Source: Paracoccus spongiarum
GTDB lineage: Bacteria > Pseudomonadota > Alphaproteobacteria > Rhodobacterales > Rhodobacteraceae
DNA: 57,959 bases
NCBI RefSeq assembly: GCF_030732095.1
Contig: NZ_JAVAMQ010000019.1
Location: 1-57,959 of the forward strand
Direction: 5' to 3'
Position numbers and translations under genes: made by a program
The notes under the pieces: generated by a model
Databases searched by the model: none
What the model was told of the DNA's origin: nothing
What the model saw: only the letters and a program-made list of their open reading frames with translations
Shown here: positions 1 through 9,812 of the stretch, piece by piece
Position numbering within the stretch: position 1 is the stretch's first letter
How the letters are laid out: each line of letters begins with the position of its first letter

Positions 1-225
1 GATCAGCCGCATCTCGGCCAGCGTGCGGCTGGCGGCACCCAGCTGGACAATGGGCAGTTCGATCTTCAGGTGCTACAGGACGTCGGATGCCTCGGCAGGG
101 ATCCCGCTCTCGCGCAGCGCCTACTCGATGACCTCGGCGATGGCGTCCGGGCGGCTCAGTTCGAAGCCCTCGGGAAGGGCGGAATAGTCGATGCGGATGG
201 CCGGGCTGATAGCGACACAGATCAT
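1..225 (-). pseudogene. Degraded gene fragment, family unknown
   Basis: Reading the minus strand from an ATG at 223-225 gives a protein-like sequence that begins MICVAISPAIRIDYSALPEG and runs to the window edge in one frame. It is interrupted by two in-frame stops, at 121-123 and 73-75. The residue composition across the stops looks like real coding sequence, so I read it as a decayed gene cut by the window boundary. I do not recognise the family. It lies beside transposase debris, which fits a decaying junction at the edge of the island. Confidence 0.4.
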
Positions 226-629
226 GGAGGAGGTGGAACGGCAGTCCGGGGCTGACGGTCGAGACCGCAATCATGCAGAGGGTGCTGGAGGGTCATGTCC
301 GATAGGAGTTTAACGCCCGCGCGAACCCCGGGGGGCGCTTGCATTATGAGGAAGCTGACGCCAGTTGACTGCCGACCTCGGCCCTGGCTCTGATGGCGCC
401 GAGGATCTGCTCCGGGTCTGGCGGCAGGGCCGGCGCCTCCATCCAATGGTGCAAGCGCGAGTATCGTTCCAAGCGGGCGCACGCGAACATTATGGGCAGC
501 AACATCAGTTAGCGTCCGCGGAGCTGGTGTAATTTCATTGCCGCTGGCGGTGTGATCCCTAGTGACCATCGAGGTGTATGTCCGAGTTGGAGTTTGGCGA
601 CTTCAACTACGGACCCTACGGAGACCCCA
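226..629. other. Gene-poor stretch
   Basis: No convincing gene is seen. The one longer minus-strand frame here (222-569) has a composition typical of a chance reading and no recognisable domain. This is probably junction debris between mobile elements. Confidence 0.4.
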
Positions 630-968
630 ATGACCAAGGCGAACATGTACCTGTCCGAGCTTCTGGCCGAGCACGATCAGGGCGGCGACTTCCTGCGGGG
701 CATTGCCGAAGCCGTGCTGGAACTGATCATGGAGACCTATGTGGAAGGCATCATCGGCGCTGGCCGGCATGAACGCAGTGTCGAACGCTCGACCTACTCG
801 AACGGGTATCGAGAGCGCGCTCTCGATACCCGTTCGAGCACGTTGAACCTCGCGCGGTTGACCGCTTTCGACAGGTTCTGCGTCTGCCAAGTCGCGCGGC
901 AAGCAGACGGACTTCCACCCGACGTTCTCTTGGATCAGCCCGTGTCACGATCTCCTTGCGTAGGGTAG
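630..968 (+). pseudogene. IS256/Mutator-family transposase, N-terminal fragment
   Basis: A start at 630 follows a purine-rich ribosome-binding site (ggagacccc). The first ~75 residues carry the features of the N-terminus of IS256-type transposases: a MYLSELLAE helix, then LRGIAEAVLEL, then a basic stretch ending NGYRERALDTR. After roughly position 850 the similarity fades and the frame closes at 968, where an intact gene would continue for over 300 residues with a DDE catalytic core. The core is absent, so this is a dead fragment. A perfect 42-bp palindrome lies at the point where the homology fades. Confidence 0.7.
797..838. repeat. Perfect 42-bp palindrome inside the transposase remnant
   Basis: Bases 797-817 and 818-838 are exact reverse complements with no spacer. 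Because it overlies the codons for NGYRERALDTR, both strands read that peptide. The natural codons of this motif are already partly palindromic, so mutation or an inverted-duplication event could have completed the symmetry. It could extrude as a cruciform. No function is assigned. Confidence 0.85.
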
Positions 969-975
969 CAAGCAT

Positions 976-2190
976 TTACGAGATCGCCTGATCCAGCAGG
1001 GCAGGAAGCTCGCGATCCATTACGCTGCGCAGGGATTCGGCTATCTGATTGGCAAAGTGAAGCATCCAGTTCCCCACGGGAATCCCTGCTTCAGTCAGGG
1101 CAGCTTCCCCCAAAGTAGTCTGCCAATTATGCGACCATCCAGAAGCCCCAGCTCGACGGCTTCCTCCGTCATTTCGGTTCATCGCTCCTATCAACCGCTT
1201 CCTGAATTCGGGCGCACCATCTGCAGGGCCCACTACTATCGATGCCGAGATACCATCACCATTTCGATAGATTTCCAGTAGAATAATTGAAGCGGTTTCT
1301 CCAGCCCATTTCTTGCTGCCCTTGCGAAGATCTCCGTAACGAGCTTCGAGTTCTGGAAAGGAGAAACGCAGGTATGAGCGTGTACTCGATGCCGGCTTCA
1401 CTGGAATACCGAGAGATGAACTCAGAAGTTCCGCCATCTCGCCCATATTCTTCGAGATCTTGCGCATGAGATCGCTGATGGGGTCCGGACGATTTTCAAA
1501 AAGATAATCCAAGGCCTCCCGATGTTTGGACCACAGCGTGAATACTGCGTCATCCAACAGCGTATTGGAATTCTTGTCAGCCATACCGTGTCTCCTCATC
1601 ATGCTAACGTAGGCGGCATACATTTGATACCCGATCGCCGAGCGGCCATCGCTCTCCAAAGCGCGATCAAGAGCGTCAATTAGACCTGTCCAACAGATTG
1701 GCTGCCAGGTCTTGTCTGCACTTGTCGTGCCTTCACGTCCGTCGACCGTCAGGAATCCGAATTTCACTTCGCTGTTCCGCCAGGCTGTCTTCACCCGGAG
1801 CTGATAGTCCCTGAGCTGTTCGCGGCGCTCTCCGGCATCGATCTTGATCTCAACGGCGATGACCAGGCCCTTGCCGCCATTTTCAGGCGGGATCTCGACC
1901 ATGAGGTCAACATTGTACAGCTCCCGATAAATTCTTGCGCGATGCAGGCGCGTTTCAGAAATCACCTCATCGGTGAAGATCGCGATGAAGGCCTCAAGCA
2001 GCAGGGTTCCGAATTCGTGCGGTCTGTTCGGATCAAGAATATATGCCAGGAAATTCGAGTGCCTGATTTCCTGCCGAGCCATTCCGACCGCTTCAAACGG
2101 GCAGAATACCTTCATGTTTCTTGAAACGGTTGCAAGGTGCTCAGAACCAGTTCCATCCACCAAGTCTTTTAACTTTTGTACGTCCATCAC
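976..2190 (-). CDS. PD-(D/E)XK nuclease family protein (PDDEXK_20-like)
   Basis: A 404-residue predicted nuclease. The N-terminal third has the layout of the PD-(D/E)XK group common in defence islands: E41 followed by RHSNFLAYILDP, then D95 (NVDLMVE), then E114-I-K116 (VIAVEIKI) and a following Q..Y pair (Q125, Y129). These would form the metal-binding nuclease site. The C-terminal ~200 residues have no motif I recognise and may bind DNA or a partner. It is the last gene on the minus strand of the candidate six-gene set, but 176 bp separates it from the helicase gene upstream, so it may have its own promoter. Catalytic residues appear intact. The biological target is unknown. Confidence 0.8.
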   Translation of the reverse strand: MMDVQKLKDLVDGTGSEHLATVSRNMKVFCPFEAVGMARQEIRHSNFLAYILDPNRPHEFGTLLLEAFIAIFTDEVISETRLHRARIYRELYNVDLMVEIPPENGGKGLVIAVEIKIDAGERREQLRDYQLRVKTAWRNSEVKFGFLTVDGREGTTSADKTWQPICWTGLIDALDRALESDGRSAIGYQMYAAYVSMMRRHGMADKNSNTLLDDAVFTLWSKHREALDYLFENRPDPISDLMRKISKNMGEMAELLSSSLGIPVKPASSTRSYLRFSFPELEARYGDLRKGSKKWAGETASIILLEIYRNGDGISASIVVGPADGAPEFRKRLIGAMNRNDGGSRRAGASGWSHNWQTTLGEAALTEAGIPVGNWMLHFANQIAESLRSVMDRELPALLDQAIS

Positions 2191-2366
2191 GCCCCCATAG
2201 GGTTAATAAATGTGCAGGTCAGGCAGCATTGAATAGGACAAGCTGCCTGAATTTTTCCGATTGCGTAAGCTTTCCGCATTTATCGGTTTTCTTCCCCGAA
2301 AACAGTGACGATCCCTTGTCTGGTCACAATGGGCATGATCGCCTGCACTCCCAATCATTGGCACCT

Positions 2367-5300
2367 TCATTCCACCCCGACCGTCACGGGAAGTTCCACA
2401 AGGTCCATCCGACCGTGATCCATCCAGTGGAGGCCAACTCCCCGCACTCTGTGTCCACGAAGCACACTATCTGCCAATCCGGAATATGCGAAGAGTTGCG
2501 GCCAGTAGGGGCCAAATCCCACGCCAGCGCCGCCGGTTTTGTGGTCAATCAGCAGGCAACCCTGTGGCCCGACGGCCAAGAGGTCGATGGTTCCCGGGAT
2601 TTCAGCACCCTCAGCGCTGCGTCCCAAAACCGGGATCTCACAGTGAAGCTCGGTGTAGCCCTGGTCCGTGAGCCACGCCTTCAGTTCGTTTGCCCGTTCT
2701 GCCACCAACTTGAGGGTCGCCTCATCCAGCCCAGTGGCGCTGGGCAAGCTTGTCGCCAGATCGGGCCGCGTCAGGAATGTTCGCATGGCAAGGTGCAGCG
2801 CGGATCCACGCGTCACGTCGCTGACCGTCTGTGGCCATCGTGCGCCGAGGATCACGCCCCGGCTGTCCGGCGCGGCATCGGCCGTTCTGGCCTGCGAAGG
2901 CTGCAATCGCCATGGTGTCAACGATGTGGGCGGCATCGGCGCATCGCCGCCAAAGAGGGGCACATCGCCACCTGAACCTGGTGCATAGTCGGTGGCGCCA
3001 GCATGTTCGGGTAACTGCGTGATCACCGCGGGGCAATCAATCCCACCAATCCGCAGCATCCCGCCTGCAATCATCGGAGCGCAACTGTCCTCCAGCACGT
3101 GGAACAGGCTGTTGGCTTCGGGCGCTTCCTCGTTGCGTGCCTTCAGGAAGCTTGGCCATTCCAGGACCAGCCGGTCCCGCGCACGCGTCAGCGCCACATA
3201 AAGCAGGTTCTTGGCATTTGCCTCGAAATCCACGCGACGGTCTTCGATGAAACGTCGCTCCGCTTCCGGCGCGGCAAATCCTGGCGTGTGGATCAGTGCG
3301 GCGGAGGCCAGCACAACAGCCATGTCGTCGATCTTGCCCAGCGCGTCGAACCGGGTGGCCGTGGTACCGGGCCATTCCTCGATGCCGTGGTCGAACTCTG
3401 CGACCACGGTAATTGGCCATTCCCGCCCCTTGGACGCATGCCAGGTCACGATTTCAACTGCCTCGGCACTGTCTGCCGAAGGGTCCGGTCTACGGTCGGC
3501 ATCGCGATCACCCCCGCGGGCATCGAGCCAGCCGAGGAACACCTTGACCGTCTCGCCATGGAAACCGGACGCCGCCTTCAGGTCGCGATGCGCGGATTCG
3601 AAATCGCTGGCCTCTGCCTCCAGGCGCAAAAGGTCGGCACGCGCCTGGGCCGCATCAGGCTGGCGCGCCGCCCAGCGGCGCATGCCCGTTGCGTCAAGCA
3701 CAAGGTCCAGCGTGACACCCACTGGCAGACGCGATAGTCGGTCAGACAGGGCCGCAAGTCTCATCAGCACTGGATCATCCGCCAGCCGCCCGTCGATCTG
3801 CGCGGCGATCGCATCCTGCAGGGAAAGCGGATCTGGGCCAAGCGTGCGCAGCAACAGCCCGGCATGGGCATCGGCCGGATTGGCGGCATAGCTGAGCGCC
3901 GCACGCGCCGCCTGCACCAATGGATTTGCCGCCCAGCCGTCTTCGGCGATGCGAACTGGAACGCCGCGAACACGAAGTTCTTCGGCGTAGCGTCCGGCCG
4001 TGGTGTGGCGACAGATCAATAGCGCGATATCCGATGGGCGCGCAGCACGCATTGCACCTGTTTGCCGATCGGTGATAGTCTCGCCACTGGTCAGGATGCG
4101 CGTAATCCGTTCTGCCACATGCTCCTGGGGCTTGGAGGAGTTTCTCACTCCCCGCCCTTTCACCGTCTGCAGCACCTCAAGCGCAGGACCGGGTACTGGA
4201 TCACGGGTCGGGGCAAGCGGGTTGTAACGCGCGCCGAATAGTCCTGCCCCAAGGGCGTTGACGAACTGCATGACGGCAGGCGTCGAGCGCCAGTTGCGAT
4301 CAAGTGGCTGTGTGGCGTCCGGGTTTGCCTCCGCCAGCGCTTGCGACAAGCGCGGATCTGCACCCTGAAACCCCATGATCGACTGCTTCACATCGCCCAC
4401 CAGCAATGTGCGCGGCGCACGCGCGCCCAACTGCCAGAGCAGAGCGAACTGAACCGGGTTCGTATCCTGGAATTCATCGATGATGACGCAATCGATTTCG
4501 TCCAGCACAGCCTGCCGCACGGCCGGATCAGTGCGCAGCAGGCGTTCCGCTCCAGCGATCATGTCGGCAAAGTCGATCAGGCCAAGCGCCTTCTTACGGG
4601 TCTCGTAGGCTCCCATCACCTCTTGAGCACAGGCGATCAGGCACGACAGGTGCAGTTTTGCATCCGTCAGAGGACCGGGATGTGTGGGCAGAACATCGGC
4701 GGCCTGCATGATTGCAGTCGCCAGATCATCATAGGCTTCAGGCGTCTTTGTGCGGCTATTCGAGACGAAGAGGCCGCGCAGCGATTGCCAGACGCTCCAG
4801 TCATGATCCAGAAGCGCGGGGTCCCGCTCAATGCGGCGAAACAGTGAAAGGTTCTTTTCCAAGGTCTCGCGCGGCCCCTTGGCCGTCACGGTGGCCATGC
4901 CGCCGTCAGGAAAGGCTGCAAGCATGGCCAAGACTGCCGCCAGCAACGCATCGCGCGCTGCAACTGGGTCAGCGAGTGTGACGCCATAGACCCGATCAAG
5001 CCGCGCCAGTGCCGAGGCGATCAGGCTTGGATCGCGACCCGTATCGCCCAACCCACGCAAGAGGTCGATCATAGCCAGCACGCGGGCGCGCAAGGCGTCT
5101 TCGACCGTCTCTCCCTTTTGCCAGTTGGCTTGATAGCCGAACCGCTCGGGCGCAGCTTTGATCGGGTCGAGCGCTCGAGCATGGGCCAGTGCCTGCCGGA
5201 TCAGCAGATCGCGCTCGGCATCGACCAGATGGCGCGGTTGCAGGGAGGCGCCTGCCGCAAGGGCATGTTCTGTCAAAATCCGCAGGCCCAAACCGTGGAT

Positions 5301-5549
5301 GGTCGAGACATAGGCCCGCTCGACCGCCATGGCCTCCTCGACCAGACCATCCACCAGAAGACCCGCCCGAATGCGTTCGCGCAATTCGCCGGCCGCCGCT
5401 TCGGTAAAGGTCACGGCAAGGATACGTTCAGGCCGCACAACCTTGCGTTTGACCCAGTCAGAGAGCTGGGTCTTGATGCGATGGGTCTTCCCCGCACCCG
5501 AACCAGCAGGCACGATGACCAGACCGAAATCCGACGGGTTCTGGCTCAT
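2367..5549 (-). CDS. AddA-like UvrD/RecB-type helicase-nuclease
   Basis: A 1060-residue superfamily 1 helicase with a C-terminal nuclease. Walker A is GSGAGKT near residues 16-22, followed by motif Ia (AVTFTEAAAGELRERI). The Walker B region reads CVIIDEFQDTNPVQF, then GDVKQSI (motif III) and LYVALTRARDRL (motif VI). The C-terminus has a PD-(D/E)XK site with D989 and D1002-H-K1004, as in AddA/RecB exonucleases. Its start overlaps the stop of the AddB-like gene by 4 bp (ATGA), so the two are translationally coupled. Housekeeping alphaproteobacterial AddA is usually somewhat longer and sits with different neighbours (tsaE and trxA side), so I infer a defence-associated paralogue that processes DNA ends. 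Confidence 0.9.
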   Translation of the reverse strand: MSQNPSDFGLVIVPAGSGAGKTHRIKTQLSDWVKRKVVRPERILAVTFTEAAAGELRERIRAGLLVDGLVEEAMAVERAYVSTIHGLGLRILTEHALAAGASLQPRHLVDAERDLLIRQALAHARALDPIKAAPERFGYQANWQKGETVEDALRARVLAMIDLLRGLGDTGRDPSLIASALARLDRVYGVTLADPVAARDALLAAVLAMLAAFPDGGMATVTAKGPRETLEKNLSLFRRIERDPALLDHDWSVWQSLRGLFVSNSRTKTPEAYDDLATAIMQAADVLPTHPGPLTDAKLHLSCLIACAQEVMGAYETRKKALGLIDFADMIAGAERLLRTDPAVRQAVLDEIDCVIIDEFQDTNPVQFALLWQLGARAPRTLLVGDVKQSIMGFQGADPRLSQALAEANPDATQPLDRNWRSTPAVMQFVNALGAGLFGARYNPLAPTRDPVPGPALEVLQTVKGRGVRNSSKPQEHVAERITRILTSGETITDRQTGAMRAARPSDIALLICRHTTAGRYAEELRVRGVPVRIAEDGWAANPLVQAARAALSYAANPADAHAGLLLRTLGPDPLSLQDAIAAQIDGRLADDPVLMRLAALSDRLSRLPVGVTLDLVLDATGMRRWAARQPDAAQARADLLRLEAEASDFESAHRDLKAASGFHGETVKVFLGWLDARGGDRDADRRPDPSADSAEAVEIVTWHASKGREWPITVVAEFDHGIEEWPGTTATRFDALGKIDDMAVVLASAALIHTPGFAAPEAERRFIEDRRVDFEANAKNLLYVALTRARDRLVLEWPSFLKARNEEAPEANSLFHVLEDSCAPMIAGGMLRIGGIDCPAVITQLPEHAGATDYAPGSGGDVPLFGGDAPMPPTSLTPWRLQPSQARTADAAPDSRGVILGARWPQTVSDVTRGSALHLAMRTFLTRPDLATSLPSATGLDEATLKLVAERANELKAWLTDQGYTELHCEIPVLGRSAEGAEIPGTIDLLAVGPQGCLLIDHKTGGAGVGFGPYWPQLFAYSGLADSVLRGHRVRGVGLHWMDHGRMDLVELPVTVGVE

Positions 5550-8101
5550 GCTTCCGTGTCCTCAATCGTGCGGATGAAGGCGGTGACAAGGGCAGAGCCG
5601 TCCGTCAGCGCATAGGGGGTAAACCCTGCCTCTTTCTTGAAGAAACCCTCGTCAGCCGTTGTGTTCAGAACCACGCGCCCTGCACCCAGCTCCGCGAGCC
5701 GTTCCGCCAGCCGCCCGACCGCTGCCGCGTTGATCGCATCGCCCATATCTTGCGCCGGAGATCCTTCTGGCAGCACCAGCCCAGACGTCAGCAGACCACC
5801 GTCATTCATCAAATGATATGCAATACCGACGGATCGACCGATCAAGGCGTCCATGCCGTCGCCCTCTCGTCGGATCGGACGGGCGATCATGTCGCGATAT
5901 AGCGCCGCCTGCAGGTCCCAGCCCGCCTCCATCTGCTTACGGCGGCCTGAGGTGCCACTTTTCTTGTGGTCAACAATCAGAAGGGCTCCGTCCGGCAATT
6001 CAAGGATCGCGTCCGCCTTGCCATGCAGGTTGATGCCATGCGCTTCGCCCGACAACCAAATCTCGTTCCCTACAATCTTTGCTCCAAGCGCAAGCAAATG
6101 ATTGCGCCAACGCAGCGCAGCCTGAAGGATTTCGCGCTCCAATCCCTGGCGTTCCATGTCCCAGGACGCGGTCCGCAGAAAACCGGCATGGCGGGTCAGC
6201 GCGCGGTCGTAGGCGGCGGTCACCGCGTCCGTGAGAGCAGCATGGTCGGGAATGGGTTGATCCTTCAGGAACACATGCTCGAACACATCATGCGCGATGT
6301 TGCCCTTCGCCATGACGTCCAGTTCCTCGGCGGACCATGACATGTCATTGGCCTCGACCTCGGCCAGCAGCCAGGCAAGAGGGCTGACCAGAAGCGTTTC
6401 CAGCCGCGAGGGCGATTGCGGCTTTGTCGTTCCGTCATCCTTGCGACGCAAAGCCAACAGGTCACGACCGACAAAATGAAGGGCCTCAGGCAATTCCGGA
6501 GGCTCCTGAAGCGGAGGCAGGCGGTGATGCGCCACCGGCCAATCTCCGGGCGGCATGCGCGACAAGTCTGCGATCAGGTCTGATGCATCCTCGACATCCG
6601 AGACAACTCGCGCAACCAGCGACAGACCTGCCGACGGCTGAAGCCGTGCGCCTGACAGATCCCGCCATGGGATCAAGAAGGTGACAGAGTCGGAAACAGC
6701 CTGCAGCTGCTGATCGAACAGGGACAGTGCCTGTGCCAGCCGTTCGGCCCTGCCGCGCAGGTGCAGGCCAGTGGCGTCGCGAATGCGCGCAATCTCGCTG
6801 TCCAGGAACAGCAGATTTGCACGGGGGCGCGTGGGGTACAATCCGTCGGTAAAGTCCGTCACGATCAGGTGTCGACAGGGGCGCCATGGGCTTTCCTGCG
6901 CTGACCAAAGGCTAACCCCTTCAAGGTTATGTTCTGGGTCGCCAGCCGAAGGCGGCGCGATCTGGATGCCGCGAAGGATCGCCTCCCAGTCCGGGCTACC
7001 CTCGCCAGGAGGGATTGGCAGGCGGGCGCGGACTTCTGCGCCTTGAGCGATCTGGTCGCAGATGCGGTCAATCAGGAACCGCAACTGCGCGAGGCTACCC
7101 GCCGCCGCGCGAATGTCCGTCCAGAGTTCCTTGTGCGCGGGGGTCGGAGACAGGACCTCGCCCCGGAAATCGCCGCCCATCAGGCTTTCCGCCAGATCAC
7201 GGCCGGTCTGTGCAGACCACGGCATCAGGGGCGACAGCGCGAGGCTAGCCAACACCATCGCAGGAGTCGGAGGCCGCTTGGCAAGCACAAGATGGAGAGT
7301 TGTCTCACCGACGATATCGCGCTCGGGCAGGCTGGCGGGAAGGCCGGAGAGCGGGACGCCCTGAGCGGCGAAGGCTCGCGCGATCTGATGTGGATCGCCA
7401 CCCGTCAGGACTGCGATTTCGCGTGCCGGGATACCGGCCTCGATCAATGCTCGGGCCCGGGCGGCCGCAAAATCAGCACAGGTCGCAAGATCGCGAAGGC
7501 CGTAAATGGCCAAGCTGTCATCCTTGGCACCGGCCGCGACCTTCGCTGTGGCAATTCCCGCCTGCAAGGCATGAAGCCGGGTTCCAGACATGGCTGCACG
7601 CGCTTGGGCCGGAGAAGCCACGCTGCCGAATTCCCGTTCCAGCCGCGAATAAAGCGCTGCCACAGCAGCTGGCGCATGCGGATCGAGGGAGCCTTGCACC
7701 ACCGGAACCGGATCAAGAAACTGCCCATGCGGCAGCTCCAGGACATGGCGTACCGGGGCAAGCCCCTCAGGCAGTGCATCGCCCAAACGACCCCAAAGGC
7801 CGATCAGCGCATCCAGATGGCGCCTGGCACGACTGTCTGCCACCACCCTCGCGACAGGCACGCGCAAATCGGGTGTCGCCAGCACCAGATCCTCCAAAGC
7901 CGCGGTGACGGCGGAAATCGTTTCGACCGGCGCATTGGCAAGGCTGTCCTGCCAGACGGGATCGGGCACGTCCGCAATCGCGCGCCCGGGAGCCCATTCC
8001 GGCGCTCTTGGGGCCAGTGAAAGCTCCGCGAGCGCTGAATCGGAAAGGCGATAGTGCAGGCCAGAACGCGGATCAGCGACGAGAAAAGGATAGAACATCA
8101 T
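5546..8101 (-). CDS. AddB-like PD-(D/E)XK nuclease subunit
   Basis: An 851-residue partner of the helicase downstream. The C-terminal domain has the RecB-family nuclease signature GKADAILELPDG followed by VDHKKSG (D697, D711-H-K713), with a downstream Q...Y pair (QAALYRD). The N-terminal part resembles the inactivated helicase fold of AddB and shows no clear Walker A motif, which is usual for AddB proteins of this class. It is shorter than the ~950-1000 residues typical of housekeeping alphaproteobacterial AddB. It lies 109 bp downstream of the phosphatase/ADP-ribosylglycohydrolase gene and overlaps the AddA-like gene by 4 bp. Together they would make a two-nuclease DNA-end resection complex. 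Confidence 0.82.
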   Translation of the reverse strand: MMFYPFLVADPRSGLHYRLSDSALAELSLAPRAPEWAPGRAIADVPDPVWQDSLANAPVETISAVTAALEDLVLATPDLRVPVARVVADSRARRHLDALIGLWGRLGDALPEGLAPVRHVLELPHGQFLDPVPVVQGSLDPHAPAAVAALYSRLEREFGSVASPAQARAAMSGTRLHALQAGIATAKVAAGAKDDSLAIYGLRDLATCADFAAARARALIEAGIPAREIAVLTGGDPHQIARAFAAQGVPLSGLPASLPERDIVGETTLHLVLAKRPPTPAMVLASLALSPLMPWSAQTGRDLAESLMGGDFRGEVLSPTPAHKELWTDIRAAAGSLAQLRFLIDRICDQIAQGAEVRARLPIPPGEGSPDWEAILRGIQIAPPSAGDPEHNLEGVSLWSAQESPWRPCRHLIVTDFTDGLYPTRPRANLLFLDSEIARIRDATGLHLRGRAERLAQALSLFDQQLQAVSDSVTFLIPWRDLSGARLQPSAGLSLVARVVSDVEDASDLIADLSRMPPGDWPVAHHRLPPLQEPPELPEALHFVGRDLLALRRKDDGTTKPQSPSRLETLLVSPLAWLLAEVEANDMSWSAEELDVMAKGNIAHDVFEHVFLKDQPIPDHAALTDAVTAAYDRALTRHAGFLRTASWDMERQGLEREILQAALRWRNHLLALGAKIVGNEIWLSGEAHGINLHGKADAILELPDGALLIVDHKKSGTSGRRKQMEAGWDLQAALYRDMIARPIRREGDGMDALIGRSVGIAYHLMNDGGLLTSGLVLPEGSPAQDMGDAINAAAVGRLAERLAELGAGRVVLNTTADEGFFKKEAGFTPYALTDGSALVTAFIRTIEDTEA

Positions 8102-8210
8102 TTGCCTGCAGACAGAAAGAGTGAGGATCAGTCGATGGACGGTCAGCCTTGATTCAATGACTTGCCGGGATTCTTGGGCAATCTTGTGACCGAGCCGATA
8201 TGTCCGTCAT

Positions 8211-9806
8211 TCATGCTCCAGGGTAGAACTCAGCCAACTCCTCGGCTGAATCGATGTCAGAAGAAAGGCGCCCGAAATCACGAACCAGCCGCGAAATGAT
8301 ATCTCCACCTTCGACAACCTCTGCCCACCTGTGTCGAAGTACGGAAACTGGGTCGAGCAGACCCAGCATGTTGCCGGCAATCGCAGCTGTCGAGTCACTG
8401 TCACCGCCGTGGGTAACCGCAATCACGAGAGACTCTTCGAAGGAGTTGCCTGCAAGGCAGGCGTAGAGTGCAATCGACAACGCCTCTTCTGCCGTCCAAC
8501 CGCCACCAAGGGACTCGACTGTTCCAGCTGATCCGTCTCGAAGGGCCTCAAGTGCTGCCTGAATTGCCCGTGCTGTTTCCAAGCCCCCTTCGAGCCTCGA
8601 ATAGAAATTCACTGTCTTCGCTGCACACTCCTTCAGATCAACGCCCGCGGCCACATCCGCAAGCATTTCTGCCCACGCTGCGGCAGCAAGCTGACCCGTG
8701 ACGTGACCATGCGTCAGCGCTGATGTGTCGATCGCCATCTGGCGCACCTGATCCCTTGGAACCATCAAGGCGATTGGCGCAACGCGCATGATTGTGCCGC
8801 ATCCCTTGCTGTTGTTCTGAGCAACATCCCCGAAACGCCCGCTCGCCTTCAGCGAAGACAGGCAAGTATTGCCCGGAGCGCGGCAAGACCAGAGACGTGG
8901 ATCCAGGATCAGACCCACTTCATCCGTCTGAATCGTCGGTTTGCCGCCCTGCGTCTTGTACCATCGCAACAGCGCGTGATGGATCACCGATGGCGGATGG
9001 CAGATGCCCTTGAGCGCGCTGCGGATCATCGCGCGTAAGACCCCTTCGGCCGTAAACAGGGTCATCTGAGTGTCGTCTGTTATTGCACCGCGCAGCCCCA
9101 TGTGCGGAGGCAGGTCCTTGATGCCGTCGGGGTAGCGACGGCGGATTTCGGCAAGAGAGAGGAATTCGATCTCAGCACCGAGACTGTCGCCAATGGCACC
9201 ACCGAGAAGACAGGCGTGAAGCTGGATTGACCGCAGCCCTCCGTGACTTCCATGAGTTGCCACGAACCGTTCCTGTGCTGTGGTCTCGATCGCCCCTGGT
9301 CGCGCGGCCCGGATAATAGCCTTGGCTTCGTTCGCTGACTTACCCCGCTCGACATGCAGAAGTGCGGCAACCGTTCCTGCGCGCCCCAACCCGCCACGGC
9401 AATGGACCAGCACACGGCCACCGCGTTCCAGAGTTCGATGGAGCCTCGGCGAGAGGTGGCGCCATAGCTCCATGGCCTTCGGCGTCGGCACATCCAGATC
9501 TCGGATCGGAAAGTGATGCCAGTCCATGTCTCGTGCCTTTGCGGCATCGCCAAGCCCCGACACCGACAGCAGATCGAACTCATGGTCCTCAATCAGACTG
9601 ACGACAGCTTTCGCCCCCCAGCCTTTGATGACGTCCATATCGGCCTCCAGATCGCGGTCCCATGCCCCGCCAAAGACGCTTTCGCCCTTCTTGCCCGGAC
9701 AAAGAGTGAGGCCGAGATGGCCGTTTCCGATCGGCAGACTGTCGATGCGAAGTGGGTGGGTACTGCTGTCACGAATCAAATGGTGTTCCTCTTCGGTGGA
9801 GTTCAC
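8211..9806 (-). CDS. Dual-specificity phosphatase / ADP-ribosylglycohydrolase fusion
   Basis: A 531-residue two-domain enzyme. Residues ~25-185 form a cysteine phosphatase of the dual-specificity type: general-acid aspartate near D103 (PIRDLDVP) and the loop H135-C136-RGGLG-R142. Residues ~195-500 form an ADP-ribosylglycohydrolase (DraG/ARH type): GGAIGDSLG (~203-210), TDDTQM (243-248) and HGGDSDSTAAI (~467-476), which carry the metal-binding aspartates. It could remove ADP-ribose from a macromolecule and phosphate from a protein or a cleavage product. The start is a GTG just after the WYL gene stop (6-bp gap), with only a weak ribosome-binding site, so coupling is likely. Both active sites look intact. 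The substrate is unknown. Confidence 0.88.
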   Translation of the reverse strand: MNSTEEEHHLIRDSSTHPLRIDSLPIGNGHLGLTLCPGKKGESVFGGAWDRDLEADMDVIKGWGAKAVVSLIEDHEFDLLSVSGLGDAAKARDMDWHHFPIRDLDVPTPKAMELWRHLSPRLHRTLERGGRVLVHCRGGLGRAGTVAALLHVERGKSANEAKAIIRAARPGAIETTAQERFVATHGSHGGLRSIQLHACLLGGAIGDSLGAEIEFLSLAEIRRRYPDGIKDLPPHMGLRGAITDDTQMTLFTAEGVLRAMIRSALKGICHPPSVIHHALLRWYKTQGGKPTIQTDEVGLILDPRLWSCRAPGNTCLSSLKASGRFGDVAQNNSKGCGTIMRVAPIALMVPRDQVRQMAIDTSALTHGHVTGQLAAAAWAEMLADVAAGVDLKECAAKTVNFYSRLEGGLETARAIQAALEALRDGSAGTVESLGGGWTAEEALSIALYACLAGNSFEESLVIAVTHGGDSDSTAAIAGNMLGLLDPVSVLRHRWAEVVEGGDIISRLVRDFGRLSSDIDSAEELAEFYPGA

Positions 9807-9812
9807 CCGACA

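Noticed and set aside
2221..2303. Hairpins between the AddA-like and PD-(D/E)XK genes as a strong terminator
   Set aside because: The stems are short with wide loops and the T run is on the wrong side for the minus-strand genes.
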